Source of the DNA: Pseudomonas salomonii
GTDB lineage: Bacteria; Pseudomonadota; Gammaproteobacteria; Pseudomonadales; Pseudomonadaceae
DNA: 64,000 bases
Assembly (NCBI RefSeq): GCF_900107155.1
Contig: NZ_FNOX01000001.1
Location: 434,001-498,000 of the forward strand
Direction: 5' to 3'
The notes under the pieces are model-generated. The model ran no database searches. It was not told where the DNA came from and worked only from the letters and a program-made list of their open reading frames with translations. Both the position numbers and the translations under genes were made by a program. Every line of letters starts with the position of its first letter. Positions within the stretch are counted from its first letter, which is position 1. Positions 19,393-30,213 of this stretch are shown piece after piece.

Positions 19393-19731
19393 AGTGCCCG
19401 GCCCTGTTAGGGATTGGGGGCTTCAGGGGTGATTTTGTGCGACATTTCGATGCAGGCGGACTTCCGACTTTAACGGGGTCACTGGGACTCGGCTAGTGCT
19501 ATTCGTCATCCTGAAAAATAAACTTCAAAAAAGCGTCAAAGTGCTTTTTCCTGTCATGGGTTTTGCGGTATTACGAAGTCAGATCGCCGAACCCTGCAAC
19601 ACAGGTGGCGTCTTTCAAGACTCCTCATGTGGGCACTGCACTTGACGTCACTCAGGTGCAGTCGGTGGTCGAATCGAGGCGCAGCACCGCCCAGGTATTG
19701 CGTCGAATGGCTCCCACAAAGGTGACCGAGT
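19393..19731. other. Intergenic region upstream of the PhoH-like gene
   Basis: No gene was found in these 339 bases. It contains a stem-loop at 19635-19662 (ACTGCAC and GTGCAGT) enclosing the perfect palindrome TGACGTCA, and a half REP-like GGCTCCCACA just before the next gene. I saw no clear sigma-70 promoter. Confidence 0.6.
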
Positions 19732-21126
19732 ATGGATGATCATGGACGTAACCCTTCTTCCGACCAGCCAATCCTTTATGTGCTTGATACCAACGTATTG
19801 ATCCACGATCCAAACGCACTGCTTAACTTCGAAGAACACCACGTCGCCATCCCGATGATCGTGCTTGAGGAGCTCGACAAACTCAAAAGCGGGCACCACA
19901 GCGTGGCTGCCGAATGCCGCCAGGCGATCCGCCTGATCGACAAGACCCTGGGTGAAGCCTCGCCCGAGGACGTTGAAGTCGGCGTGCCGATCCAGCGTGG
20001 CAAAAGCGGGCCGAAGGGCTTGCTGTCGATTCTGATGAGTAAACGCAGCGAGCCCAACAGCCTGCTGCCGGAAAACCTCAACGACAACAAAATCATCAAC
20101 CAATTGATCGACCTGCACGCGCGCGACAAGGACCTGCGCCTGGTGCTGGTGACCAAAGACATCAATATGCGCCTCAAGGCACGAGCGTGTGGGATCGCTG
20201 CCGAGGACTACAGTACCGACCAGCTCGTCGACGACGTGTCGATGCTGTCGCGGGGTTATCACACCGTGACCGGCTCTTTCTGGGACCTTGTGAGCAAGGT
20301 CGAAACCCGTCAGGACCATGGCCGCACCTGGCACCAGGTACAGCTGATCGACAACCTGCCGGCCGTGCACATCAATGAATTCATTATCGACGAACAGGGG
20401 TTTGTGGGCTGGATCAAAGAGATTCAGGTCGACAAGCTGCTGATCCTCGACCTGCATCAGGAACCCCTGTTGCACCAGGAAGCCTGGGGCCTGAAACCGC
20501 GTGATATCTATCAGAGCCTGGCGCTGTACGCGCTGCTCGACCCGGATATTCATCTGGTCAACCTGACCGGCGCCGCAGGCTCGGGGAAAACCATCCTCGC
20601 CCTGGCGGCCGCCATCGAGCAGACCATGGTGACCAAACGCTATCGCCGCATCATCGCCACCCGCAGTGTGCAGGGCCTGGACCAGGAAATCGGCTTTCTG
20701 CCCGGCACCGAAGCGGAAAAAATGGAGCCGTGGCTGGGGGCGATCACCGACAACCTCGAAGCCTTGCACATGGATGACGAAAACACCCATGGCAGCGTCG
20801 ACTACATCCTCAGCAAAGTGCCGTTGCAGTTCAAATCCCTCAACTACATCCGAGGTCGCAGCTTCCAGCAAAGCCTGATTTTGATCGATGAATGCCAGAA
20901 CCTCACACCTCACCAGATGAAAACCATCATCACCCGTGCCGGTGCCGGTTCCAAAGTGGTGTGCCTGGGCAACCTGGCACAGATCGACACCCCTTACCTG
21001 TCCGCGACCAGCTCCGGGCTGACTTACCTGACGGAGCGCTTCAAAGACTTCCCCAACGGCGTGCACATCGCGCTGCAAGGGGTGCCACGTTCGATTCTGG
21101 CCGAGTACGCCGAATCCCATCTGTAA
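19732..21126 (+). CDS. PIN-domain PhoH-family ATPase (PhoH2/YlaK type)
   Basis: Fusion of an N-terminal PIN nuclease-like domain (YVLDTNVLIHDPNAL near residues 16-30, with acidic residues typical of PIN RNases) and a C-terminal PhoH P-loop ATPase. Walker A is GAAGSGKT around residue 280, and Walker B is LILIDECQNLTP near residues 382-393. Proteins of this architecture (PhoH2) have been described as RNA helicase/RNases, and some lie in PIN toxin operons. The 464-residue length fits. A strong terminator follows at once, so it appears monocistronic. It differs from the short phosphate-regulated PhoH, which has no PIN domain. Confidence 0.92.
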   Translation: MDDHGRNPSSDQPILYVLDTNVLIHDPNALLNFEEHHVAIPMIVLEELDKLKSGHHSVAAECRQAIRLIDKTLGEASPEDVEVGVPIQRGKSGPKGLLSILMSKRSEPNSLLPENLNDNKIINQLIDLHARDKDLRLVLVTKDINMRLKARACGIAAEDYSTDQLVDDVSMLSRGYHTVTGSFWDLVSKVETRQDHGRTWHQVQLIDNLPAVHINEFIIDEQGFVGWIKEIQVDKLLILDLHQEPLLHQEAWGLKPRDIYQSLALYALLDPDIHLVNLTGAAGSGKTILALAAAIEQTMVTKRYRRIIATRSVQGLDQEIGFLPGTEAEKMEPWLGAITDNLEALHMDDENTHGSVDYILSKVPLQFKSLNYIRGRSFQQSLILIDECQNLTPHQMKTIITRAGAGSKVVCLGNLAQIDTPYLSATSSGLTYLTERFKDFPNGVHIALQGVPRSILAEYAESHL

Positions 21127-21165
21127 TCACCCATGCTGTAGTTAGTGGCTAAATGCCAAAAAACA

Positions 21166-21197
21166 CCCCGAATTTCTCGCGAAGTTCGGGGTTTTTG
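21166..21197 (+). terminator. Rho-independent terminator after the PhoH-like gene
   Basis: CCCCGAA and TTCGGGG form a seven-base GC-rich stem followed by TTTTTG, 40 bases after the stop codon. Confidence 0.85.
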
Positions 21198-21435
21198 TTA
21201 TGGGCGACATTTGTCTTCGTTAATGCGTCCTGGGTGCTTGTAGGCTTTGTAATTATTTTGTTACATTTTTTATCGCCGAAAACTATAAGAAAACTGCGTC
21301 ACCCCGTCGAAACGCGATCGCTTTGACTCGACGATTTATTCAAGGCCCGGCGTTGGTCTTGCGCGTGATCCTGCCTATTACAAAAAGCCCGATACATCGC
21401 TCATTGACGAAGCACATATTCAAAGGGAAAGGAAA
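21198..21435. other. Upstream region of the autotransporter, with a possible sigma-70 promoter
   Basis: The segment is AT-rich relative to its surroundings. GTTACA (21260-21265) and TATAAG (21284-21289) are 18 bases apart and could be the -35 and -10 of the autotransporter gene, leaving a 5' leader of about 140 bases. The match is moderate and unproven. No gene is supported here. Confidence 0.35.
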
Positions 21436-24400
21436 ATGGACGCAGCAGGTAATGGCTTCACTTTGTCGCAAAAACGCAAGCGCGCTACAGGCTCCAAATC
21501 GATACCCCTCACACCTATCGCACTCGGCTTGGCCCTGTGGCTGGGCCAAGGCTCCGTGGCCTGGGCCGATGACGCCAACCCCTACACGTCGCAAGTGCTG
21601 GAGTCGGCCTTCAGAAAAGCCGTTGCCTCGTTTGGCCCCAACACCGATGTGTATAAAAACCTGCGATTCGCCTACGCCGATATCGTCGACCTTGCGGCCA
21701 AGGACTTTGCCGCACAGTCCGGCAAGTTCGATTCGGCCCTCAAGCAAAACTATGAACTGCAACCGGAAAACCTCACCATCGGCGCCATGCTCGGCGATAC
21801 CAAACGCCCACTGGACTATGCCTCACGCCTGGATTACTACCGCAGCCGGCTGTTCAGCAACAGCGGGCGCTATACCACCAATATTCTCGACTTCTCCAAG
21901 GCCATTATCGCCAACCTGCCGGCGGCCAAGCCCTACACCTACGTAGAGCCTGGCGTGAGCAGCAACCTCAACGCGCAACTGAATGCCGGCCAATCCTGGG
22001 CTGGCGCCACCCGTGACTGGAGCGCCAACGCGCAAACCTGGAAAACCCCCGAAGCCCAGGTCAACTCCGGCCTGGATCGCACCAACGCGTATTACGCCTA
22101 TGCCTTGGGCATGACCGGCAAGGGTGTGAACGTCGGCGTGCTCGACTCGGGCATCCTCACTGAACACTTCGAGTTCCAGGGCAAGAATGCCCAGGGCCAG
22201 GACCGCGTGCAGGCCGTAACCTCCACCGGCGAGTACTACGCCACCCACCCGCGTTACATTCATGACACGCCCGATGGCGAGTTTCAGAAGGGCGAGCACT
22301 TCAGTATTTCCGGTGAGTACGACCCGACCATCAATGACGGTCACGGCACCGAGATGTCTGGCGTGCTGGGCGCCAGCCGCAACGGCACCGGCATGCATGG
22401 CATTGCGTTTGACGCGAATATCTTTGTCGCCAATACCGGCGGCACTGACGACAACCGTTTCCAGGGCTCCAATGACCTGGACTACAACGCGTTCATGGCC
22501 AGCTACAACGCGCTGGCGGCGAAGAACGTGTCGATCGTCAACCAGAGCTGGGGCCAGAATTCGCGCAATGATGTGGAAAACCACTTCGGCAACGTAGGCG
22601 ACAGCGCGGCTGATAATTTGCGCGACATGACCGCTGCCTATCGCCCGTTCTGGGACAAGGCCCACGCCGGGCAAAAGACCTGGATGGACGCGATGGCTGA
22701 CGCCGCGCGGCAAAACACCTTTATCCAGATTATCTCGGCGGGCAACGACAGCCACGGTGCCAACCCGGACACCAACGCCAACCTGCCGTTTTTCAAGCCG
22801 GATATCGAGAGCAAATTCCTCTCGATCACCGGCTATGACGAGACCAGCGCCCAGGTCTACAACCGCTGCGGCACGTCGAAGTGGTGGTGTGTGATGGGTG
22901 TTTCGGGCATTCCGTCCACCGGGCCTGAAGGGGAAATCATCCCCAATGCCAACGGCACCTCTGCCGCTGCGCCGAGCGTCTCCGGGGCGCTGGCGCTGGT
23001 GATTCAGCGCTTCCCCTACATGACCGCCAGCCAGGCTCGGGATGTGTTGCTGACCACCTCCAGCCTGCAGGCGCCGGATGGGCCCGATACGCCGGTGGGC
23101 GACCTGACCGGCGGCCGCACCTACGACAACCTGCAACCTGTGCACGACGCCGCGCCGGGCACGCCGCAAGTGCCGGGCGTGGTCAGCGGCTGGGGCTTGC
23201 CCAACCTGCAAAAAGCCATGCAGGGGCCGGGGCAGTTCCTCGGTTCGATGGCAGTGGCGTTGCCCACCGGCACGCGGGATATCTGGGCTAATCCGATTTC
23301 CGATGAGGCGATCCGCGCCCGCCGGGTCGAAGACACCGCCGAACAAGCTAGCTGGGCCGCCACCAAGCAACAGAAGGGCTGGCTCAACGGCTTGCCCGCC
23401 AATGCCTCTGACGATGACCAGTTTGCCTACGAAATCGGCCACGCCCGGGAACAGGCGACGCTGGCACGCGGCAAGGATCTGCTCACCGGCGCGACTTACG
23501 TCGGCAGCCTGGCCAAGTCGGGCGACGGCGAACTGGTGCTCGAGGGCCGGAACACCTATTCGGGCAGCACCTGGGTGCGTGGCGGCAAGCTGTCGGTAGA
23601 CGGCTCGTTGACCTCCGCCGTGACCGTGGATGGCAGCGCGGTGGGCACCCGCAATGCGGATAACGGCGTGCTGACCACGTTGGGCGGCACCCTGGCCGGT
23701 AACGGCACGGTGGGCGCCTTGACCGTGAACACCGGCGGGCGCGTGGCACCGGGCCATTCGATCGGTACGCTGCGCACCGGCGACGTGACCTTCAACCCTG
23801 GTTCGGTATACGCCGTGGAGGTCGGCCCGAACGGGCGAAGCGACCAGATCCAGAGCAGCGGCGTCGCCACCCTTAACGGTGGTGTGGTGACCGTGTCCCT
23901 GGAAAACAGCCCGAACCTGCTGTCGGCCACTGAGGCCCGTAGCCTGGTGGGCCAGCAGTTCAACATCCTCACCGCCAGCCAGAGCATCAATGGCCAGTTT
24001 GCAGCGATCACGCCCAACTACCTGTTTATCGGCACTCAGCTGAGCTATCAGCCGAACCAACTCAGCTTGGCCGTGGCGCGTAACCAGACGACCTTTGCCA
24101 GCATCGCGCAAACCCGCAATGAACGCGCCGTGGCGACGGCGGCCGAAGCCTTGGGCGCGGGCAGCCCGGTGTATGAAAGCCTGCTGGCCTCGGACTCGGC
24201 GGCGCAGGCGCAAGCGGCATTCAAGCAACTCTCGGGGCAACTGCACTCGGACGTGGCCGCAGCGCAAATGGCCGACAGCCGTTACATTCGTGAGGCGGTG
24301 AACGGCCGCCTGCAACAGGCTCAGGCGCTGGATTCCAGCGCGCAGATCGACACCCATGACAACGGCGGCTGGGTCCAGCTGCTGGGCGGGCGCAATAACG

Positions 24401-25170
24401 TCAGCGGTGACAACAACGCCAGCGGTTACTCCTCGTCTACCAGTGGCGTGCTACTGGGCCTCGACACCGAGGTCGGCGACGGCTGGCGTGTGGGCGCCGC
24501 CACCGGCTACACCCAAAGCCATCTCAATGGCGAATCGGCGTCGGCGGACAGTGACAACTATCACCTGTCGGTCTACGGCGGCAAACGCTTCGACGCGATC
24601 GCTCTGCGCATGGGCGGCGCCACCACCTGGCACCGTATCGACAGCTCGCGCCGCGTGGCTTACGCCAACCAGTCGGACTACGACAAAGCCGACTACAACG
24701 CGCGCACCGACCAGGTGTTTGCCGAGATCGGTTACACCCAGTGGAACCAGTTCGAACCCTTCGCCAACCTGACCTACCTGAACTACCAGAGTGATTCGTT
24801 CAAGGAAAAAGGCGGCGCCGCAGCCTTGCATGCCGGCAAGCAAAGCCAGGACGCCACGCTGTCCACCCTGGGCTTGCGCGCGCATACCCAACTGCCGGTC
24901 AGTTCCACCTCGGCGGTGACGTTGCGCGGTGAGCTGGGCTGGGAGCATCAGTTTGGCGATACCGATCGCGATGCCTCGCTGAAGTTTGCCGGCAGCGACA
25001 ATGCGTTTGCGGTCAACAGCGTGCCGGTGGCCCGCGATGGCGCGGTCATCAAGGCCAGTGCGGAAATGGCCCTGACCAAGGACACACTGGTGTCGTTGAA
25101 CTACAGCGGTTTGCTGTCCAACCGGGGTAACAACAACGGGATCAATGCCGGGTTTACTTTCCGGTTCTAA
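21436..25170 (+). CDS. Subtilisin-like serine protease autotransporter (S8 passenger, type Va)
   Basis: Surface or secreted protease. GGGAAAGGAAA precedes ATG 21436. A long signal peptide with a charged n-region (RKRATGSK) ends near VAWADD (about residues 40-45). The S8 domain carries the triad Asp237 (GVLDSG), His303 (GHGTEM) and Ser509 (GTSAAAPS). An autotransporter-associated β-strand repeat (SGDGELVLEGRNTYSG) lies near residue 700, a linker follows, and the C-terminal 270 residues form the β-barrel ending GFTFRF. At 1244 residues it resembles Pseudomonas/Serratia serine-protease autotransporters such as AprX2/EprS-like or Ssp-like proteins. It is monocistronic between two terminators. Substrate not inferable. 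Confidence 0.94.
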   Translation: MDAAGNGFTLSQKRKRATGSKSIPLTPIALGLALWLGQGSVAWADDANPYTSQVLESAFRKAVASFGPNTDVYKNLRFAYADIVDLAAKDFAAQSGKFDSALKQNYELQPENLTIGAMLGDTKRPLDYASRLDYYRSRLFSNSGRYTTNILDFSKAIIANLPAAKPYTYVEPGVSSNLNAQLNAGQSWAGATRDWSANAQTWKTPEAQVNSGLDRTNAYYAYALGMTGKGVNVGVLDSGILTEHFEFQGKNAQGQDRVQAVTSTGEYYATHPRYIHDTPDGEFQKGEHFSISGEYDPTINDGHGTEMSGVLGASRNGTGMHGIAFDANIFVANTGGTDDNRFQGSNDLDYNAFMASYNALAAKNVSIVNQSWGQNSRNDVENHFGNVGDSAADNLRDMTAAYRPFWDKAHAGQKTWMDAMADAARQNTFIQIISAGNDSHGANPDTNANLPFFKPDIESKFLSITGYDETSAQVYNRCGTSKWWCVMGVSGIPSTGPEGEIIPNANGTSAAAPSVSGALALVIQRFPYMTASQARDVLLTTSSLQAPDGPDTPVGDLTGGRTYDNLQPVHDAAPGTPQVPGVVSGWGLPNLQKAMQGPGQFLGSMAVALPTGTRDIWANPISDEAIRARRVEDTAEQASWAATKQQKGWLNGLPANASDDDQFAYEIGHAREQATLARGKDLLTGATYVGSLAKSGDGELVLEGRNTYSGSTWVRGGKLSVDGSLTSAVTVDGSAVGTRNADNGVLTTLGGTLAGNGTVGALTVNTGGRVAPGHSIGTLRTGDVTFNPGSVYAVEVGPNGRSDQIQSSGVATLNGGVVTVSLENSPNLLSATEARSLVGQQFNILTASQSINGQFAAITPNYLFIGTQLSYQPNQLSLAVARNQTTFASIAQTRNERAVATAAEALGAGSPVYESLLASDSAAQAQAAFKQLSGQLHSDVAAAQMADSRYIREAVNGRLQQAQALDSSAQIDTHDNGGWVQLLGGRNNVSGDNNASGYSSSTSGVLLGLDTEVGDGWRVGAATGYTQSHLNGESASADSDNYHLSVYGGKRFDAIALRMGGATTWHRIDSSRRVAYANQSDYDKADYNARTDQVFAEIGYTQWNQFEPFANLTYLNYQSDSFKEKGGAAALHAGKQSQDATLSTLGLRAHTQLPVSSTSAVTLRGELGWEHQFGDTDRDASLKFAGSDNAFAVNSVPVARDGAVIKASAEMALTKDTLVSLNYSGLLSNRGNNNGINAGFTFRF

Positions 25171-25190
25171 CGCAAGTGTTGGTTTTGGAA

Positions 25191-25213
25191 GGGGCGCTTT
25201 GCGCCCCTTTTTT
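25191..25213 (+). terminator. Rho-independent terminator after the autotransporter
   Basis: GGGGCGC, loop TTT and GCGCCCC are followed by six T residues, 20 bases after the stop codon. Confidence 0.9.
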
Positions 25214-25285
25214 CATGGGATAAACAGCCCTGCGCAAAATTGACTCACAGGTTTACAATTGCCGCTCCTGATCAGGAGTATCCCT

Positions 25286-25759
25286 GTGCTGACTCATCTC
25301 GATTCCCAAGGTCGCGCCCATATGGTCGACGTCACTGACAAAGCCGTGACGTTCCGTGAAGCTGTGGCCGAAGCGCGGGTGCGCATGCTGCCCGACACCT
25401 TGAAAATGATTGTCGACGGCGCCCACCCCAAGGGTGACGTGTTTGCCGTGGCCCGCATCGCCGGGATCCAGGCGGCGAAAAAAACCAGTGACCTGATCCC
25501 GTTGTGCCATCCGCTGATGCTGACCGGCGTCAAGGTTGAACTGCGCGCCGACGGTGTGGACGCTGTGCATATCCTCGCGCGCTGCAAACTCAGCGGCCAG
25601 ACCGGCGTGGAAATGGAAGCGCTCACCGCCGCCAGCGTCGCAGCCCTGACCATCTACGACATGTGCAAGGCCGTGGACCGCGGCATGACCATCGAAAGTA
25701 TTCGCCTGCTGGAAAAGCTTGGCGGCAAAAGCGGGCATTTCAAGGCGGACCAGGCATGA
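25286..25759 (+). CDS. moaC: MoaC: cyclic pyranopterin monophosphate synthase
   Basis: Second step of molybdenum cofactor synthesis: it converts the MoaA product 3',8-cyclo-GTP to cyclic pyranopterin monophosphate. The start is the GTG at 25286 ([16 protein letters not shown]) with CAGGAG upstream, giving 157 residues, close to E. coli MoaC. Conserved motifs [21 protein letters not shown] and [11 protein letters not shown] are present, the last two containing active-site residues. Its stop overlaps the moaD ATG (ATGA). moaA and moaB are not in this window. Confidence 0.96.
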   Translation: MLTHLDSQGRAHMVDVTDKAVTFREAVAEARVRMLPDTLKMIVDGAHPKGDVFAVARIAGIQAAKKTSDLIPLCHPLMLTGVKVELRADGVDAVHILARCKLSGQTGVEMEALTAASVAALTIYDMCKAVDRGMTIESIRLLEKLGGKSGHFKADQA

Positions 25760-25998
25760 GCATCAACGTATTGTTTTTTGCGCGTTATGCCGAAGCGACA
25801 GGCTTCGATTCACTGGAGATGGAGGGCGAGTTTGCTACCGTCGATGCGGTGCGTCTGGCGTTGGCGGCAGACCCTGAGTTTGCGGTGCTCAATGAGAGCA
25901 GCCTGATGTGCGCGCGTAACGAGGAACTGTGCGGCCTCGACGAGCCGGTGCAGGCCGGTGATGAAGTGGCATTTTTCCCGCCCGTGACCGGAGGCTGA
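25756..25998 (+). CDS. moaD: MoaD: molybdopterin synthase sulfur-carrier subunit
   Basis: Ubiquitin-fold sulfur carrier that donates sulfur from its C-terminal thiocarboxylate to build molybdopterin. The 80-residue product starts at the ATG overlapping the moaC stop ([16 protein letters not shown]) and ends FFPPVTGG, with the obligatory C-terminal Gly-Gly. moaE starts two bases after its stop, so the two subunits of the synthase are co-translated. A longer in-frame reading from inside moaC was rejected on homology. Confidence 0.95.
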   Translation: MSINVLFFARYAEATGFDSLEMEGEFATVDAVRLALAADPEFAVLNESSLMCARNEELCGLDEPVQAGDEVAFFPPVTGG

Positions 25999-26000
25999 AC

Positions 26001-26450
26001 ATGGCCATTCGCGTACAGGCCGAGGCATTCGACCCCGGCGCAGAGGTCAACGCCATGCACGCCGCCAATGTCGGCGTGGGCGCGGTGGTGAGTTTTGTCG
26101 GCTATGTACGCGACTTCAATGATGGCCGCGATGTGTCCGGGATGTTTCTTGAGCACTACCCCGGCATGACCGAAAAAGCCCTGGCCAAGATCAGCGTGGA
26201 AGCCGAGCAGCGCTGGCCGTTGCTCAAGCTGGAAGTGCTGCACCGCATCGGCGCGTTGGAACCGGGCGAGCCGATTGTGTTTGTGGCGGCGGCCAGCGCC
26301 CATCGCCAGGCAGCGTTTGATGCCTGTGCGTTTGTGATGGATTACTTGAAGACGCGGGCGCCGTTCTGGAAGAAAGAGAACACCCCGCAAGGGCCGCGTT
26401 GGGTGGAAGGGCGGGGCAGTGATCACGCGGCGGCGGAGCGCTGGAAATAA
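26001..26450 (+). CDS. moaE: MoaE: molybdopterin synthase catalytic subunit
   Basis: Large subunit of molybdopterin synthase that inserts two sulfurs into cyclic pyranopterin monophosphate. The 149-residue protein has the conserved SFVGYVRDFNDG, FLEHYPGMTEKAL and HRIGALEPGE motifs. The catalytic lysine region is ETRAPFWKKE-like, here TRAPFWKKEN near residues 117-126. It is the last gene of moaCDE, and a degraded REP follows about 30 bases later. Confidence 0.96.
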   Translation: MAIRVQAEAFDPGAEVNAMHAANVGVGAVVSFVGYVRDFNDGRDVSGMFLEHYPGMTEKALAKISVEAEQRWPLLKLEVLHRIGALEPGEPIVFVAAASAHRQAAFDACAFVMDYLKTRAPFWKKENTPQGPRWVEGRGSDHAAAERWK

Positions 26451-26481
26451 ACCGCTGACTAAAGGTGTATGGAGACCCAAA

Positions 26482-26523
26482 TGTGGGAGCTGGGCCAGCT
26501 CCCACACAAGCCAGCTCCCGCAT
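26482..26523. repeat. Partial REP element after moaE
   Basis: TGTGGGAGCTGG and CCAGCTCCCACA form a perfect palindrome around a single base. A second half-arm (CAAGCCAGCTCCCGCAT) follows. It looks like a collapsed version of the full REP doublets elsewhere in the window, between the convergent moaE and rhlB genes. Confidence 0.75.
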
Positions 26524-26541
26524 TTCCTACTGTATTCCAGC

Positions 26542-28005
26542 TTAAGGACGTTTGCGCTCTACCGCCCGCAACAGGTGCGTCGGCGGCGTCTCGCAGCTGA
26601 TCTTGCGACCCAGCAACGTCTCGATCGACGGCAACTGATATGAATCATCCTCGCCGGCAAAACTGATCGACACCCCTGCCGCCCCGGCACGACCCGTACG
26701 GCCAATGCGGTGCACGTAGTCGTCCGGTACTTCCGGCAACGTAAAGTTGATCACGTGGCTGATGCCGTCGATGTGAATCCCGCGCCCGGCCACGTCGGTG
26801 GCCACCAGCACGCGGATCTTGCCTTCGCGGAAACCTTCCAGGGTCTTGATACGCTTGTGCTGCGGCACATCACCAGACAGTTGCGCGGCATTGACGCCAT
26901 CACGCACCAGGCGTTCTTCGATGCGGCGCACCTCGTCCTTGCGGTTGGCGAACACCATCACGCGCTCCCAGCCGTTGTCGTTGACCAGGTTGTAGAGCAG
27001 CTTGTACTTGTCGGCCCCGGCCACGGCATAGATGTGTTGCTCAACGTTTTCGCTGGCAACGTTCAGCGCTTCGATTTCGACGATGGACGGGTCGGTGGTC
27101 CACTGCTTGGCGAGGTTCATCACGTCTTCGGTGAAGGTCGCGGAGAACAGCAGGGTCTGACGCTCGTTTTTCGGCGGGGTCTGGCGAATGATCTGGCGTA
27201 CCTGCGGGATAAAGCCCATGTCGAGCATGCGGTCGGCTTCGTCCAGCACCATCACTTCAACCATGTCCAAATGCACGTCGCCGCGCTGGTTGAAGTCGAG
27301 CAAGCGGCCTGGCGTGGCCACCAGGATGTCGCAGTGACGGGCTTCGAGGTGCTTGAGCTGCTTGTCGAAGTCCATGCCGCCTACGAACGTCATGACGTTG
27401 AGGCCGGTGTACTTGGTCAGGTCGGCGGCGTCCTTGGCGATCTGCACCACCAGCTCGCGGGTCGGGGCGATGATCAGTGCGCGCGGCTCACCCATGTAGC
27501 GTTCTTTGGGCGGCGGCGTTTGCAGCAGCTGGGTGATGATCGAGATCAGGAACGCGGCGGTCTTGCCGGTGCCGGTCTGCGCGCGGCCGATGGCGTCTTT
27601 GCCGGCGAGGGTGAAGCCCAGCACCTGCGCCTGGATCGGCGTGCAGTACGGGAAGCCCAGGTCCTGGATGGCGTGCATCAGTTCCGGGGCCAGTTTGAAG
27701 TCATGGAAGCGGGTCTTGCCTTCCTGAGGCTCGACCACGAAGTCCTCGAGTTTCCACGGGGTCACGGGCGGCTTTGGTGCACGTTCACGACGCGGCGCTT
27801 TCGGCGCCGGTGCGGGGGCTGCCTCGACAGGTTGGGCCTGTTCGGGCGCGGCCACCTTTGGCTTCTGCGGCTGTGCGGCAGGTGCGGTCCGGCCGGGCTG
27901 TCGGCCGTCATTGCGGCTGCCGGAGGAGGGCACGGGAGCACTGGGAACTGGCGCGAGCGGCTCAGCCTCGCTTTTGCCGAACATCTTCTTAAGTGCTTTG
28001 AGCAC
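26542..28005 (-). CDS. rhlB: RhlB-type DEAD-box ATP-dependent RNA helicase
   Basis: ATP-dependent RNA unwinding, in the family linked to RNA degradation. The 487-residue protein has an N-terminal Pro/Ala-rich charged extension of about 90 residues, then the helicase core. The visible motifs are Q motif region ([10 protein letters not shown]), motif I AQTGTGKT, motif Ia PTRELV, motif [15 protein letters not shown], motif III SAT, motif [13 protein letters not shown] and motif [12 protein letters not shown]. Pseudomonads carry several DEAD-box paralogues; the RhlB name follows the N-terminus ([10 protein letters not shown]) and is less certain than the function. Confidence 0.9.
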   Translation of the reverse strand: MLKALKKMFGKSEAEPLAPVPSAPVPSSGSRNDGRQPGRTAPAAQPQKPKVAAPEQAQPVEAAPAPAPKAPRRERAPKPPVTPWKLEDFVVEPQEGKTRFHDFKLAPELMHAIQDLGFPYCTPIQAQVLGFTLAGKDAIGRAQTGTGKTAAFLISIITQLLQTPPPKERYMGEPRALIIAPTRELVVQIAKDAADLTKYTGLNVMTFVGGMDFDKQLKHLEARHCDILVATPGRLLDFNQRGDVHLDMVEVMVLDEADRMLDMGFIPQVRQIIRQTPPKNERQTLLFSATFTEDVMNLAKQWTTDPSIVEIEALNVASENVEQHIYAVAGADKYKLLYNLVNDNGWERVMVFANRKDEVRRIEERLVRDGVNAAQLSGDVPQHKRIKTLEGFREGKIRVLVATDVAGRGIHIDGISHVINFTLPEVPDDYVHRIGRTGRAGAAGVSISFAGEDDSYQLPSIETLLGRKISCETPPTHLLRAVERKRP

Positions 28006-28107
28006 GGTGATCTCATTAATTGGTTAAGGAATGTACGCCGGCCAGTGTAATGCAAGAAACGGGCGCGGCGTAGTGCGTCTGTCATACAGCTACATAAACG
28101 CTGGTGT

Positions 28108-29109
<1,002 letters not shown>

Positions 29110-30141
29110 ATGAAGGTATTGAAATCCACCCTGGCCATCGTTTCCGCGGCTGCTGTACTGGGTGTCAGTGGTTTTGCCCAAGCTGGCGCCACCCTGGACG
29201 CCGTGCAGAAAAAAGGCTTTGTGCAATGCGGCGTGAGTGACGGCTTGCCGGGTTTCTCGGTGCCGGATGCCAGCGGCAAGATCCTCGGGATCGACGCTGA
29301 CGTGTGCCGCGCTGTGGCCGCTGCCGTGTTCGGTGACGCAACCAAGGTCAAATTCAGCCAGTTGAACGCCAAGGAGCGTTTCACCGCGCTGCAGTCCGGC
29401 GAAGTCGACGTACTGTCGCGCAACACCACCATGACCAGTTCGCGCGATGCGGGCATGGGCCTGAAATTCCCAGGCTTCATCACCTACTACGACGGTGTTG
29501 GCTTCCTGGTGAACAACAAGCTGGGCGTTAAAAGCGCCAAGGAACTGGACGGTGCAACCATCTGCATCCAGGCCGGTACCACCACCGAGCTGAACGTTTC
29601 CGACTACTTCCGCGCCAACAACCTCAAATACACGCCGATCACCTTCGACACCTCCGATGAAAGCGCCAAGTCGCTGGAATCCGGTCGTTGCGACGTGCTG
29701 ACCTCGGATAAATCCCAGCTCTACGCACAGCGCAGCAAACTGGCTTCGCCGAAAGACTACGTGGTTCTGCCGGAAACCATCTCCAAAGAACCACTGGGCC
29801 CGGTCGTGCGTAACGGCGACGACGAGTGGCTGGCCATCGTGCGCTGGGTTGGCTACGCCATGCTCAACGCTGAAGAAGCCGGCATCACCTCTAAAAACGT
29901 TGAAGCTGAAGCCAAGTCCACCAAGAACCCGGACGTTGCTCGTCTGCTCGGTTCCGACGGCGAATACGGCAAAGACCTGAAAGTGAAAAAAGATTGGGTT
30001 GTACAGATCGTCAAGCAAGTCGGTAACTACGGTGAAGTGTTCGAGCGCAACCTGGGCAAGAGCACCCCGCTGGAAATCGACCGTGGCCTGAACGCACTGT
30101 GGACCAACGGTGGCATTCAATACGCACCCCCTGTGCGCTGA
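29110..30141 (+). CDS. aapJ: AapJ: general L-amino-acid ABC transporter, periplasmic binding protein
   Basis: High-affinity periplasmic receptor of the broad-specificity Aap (general L-amino acid) ABC system. The 343-residue product has a signal peptide (MKVLKSTLAIVSAAAVLGVSG, cut near AQA) and the SBP_bac_3 fold with the GVSDGLPGFSVPDASGKILG segment typical of AapJ. TGGAGG lies six bases before the ATG. A strong hairpin separates it from aapQ, a common device for making more binding protein than permease. First gene of aapJQMP. Confidence 0.95.
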   Translation: MKVLKSTLAIVSAAAVLGVSGFAQAGATLDAVQKKGFVQCGVSDGLPGFSVPDASGKILGIDADVCRAVAAAVFGDATKVKFSQLNAKERFTALQSGEVDVLSRNTTMTSSRDAGMGLKFPGFITYYDGVGFLVNNKLGVKSAKELDGATICIQAGTTTELNVSDYFRANNLKYTPITFDTSDESAKSLESGRCDVLTSDKSQLYAQRSKLASPKDYVVLPETISKEPLGPVVRNGDDEWLAIVRWVGYAMLNAEEAGITSKNVEAEAKSTKNPDVARLLGSDGEYGKDLKVKKDWVVQIVKQVGNYGEVFERNLGKSTPLEIDRGLNALWTNGGIQYAPPVR

Positions 30142-30155
30142 TCGCTGATGGTTCT

Positions 30156-30184
30156 ATCACCCGGTGGGCCAACCACCGGGTGAT
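30156..30184 (+). other. Perfect 12-bp hairpin between aapJ and aapQ
   Basis: ATCACCCGGTGG and CCACCGGGTGAT pair perfectly around a five-base loop (GCCAA). It begins 14 bases after the aapJ stop, with no T-tract. By analogy to other binding-protein operons it probably stabilises the aapJ transcript 3' end and lowers downstream gene expression. Confidence 0.8.
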
Positions 30185-30213
30185 GTTCTGTTCCATTCTT
30201 TCCGGGGCACTTC

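Noticed and set aside
21823..24357. Open reading frame of 844 codons antisense to the autotransporter
   Set aside because: Same high-GC shadow effect; the + strand gene has clear catalytic and barrel motifs.
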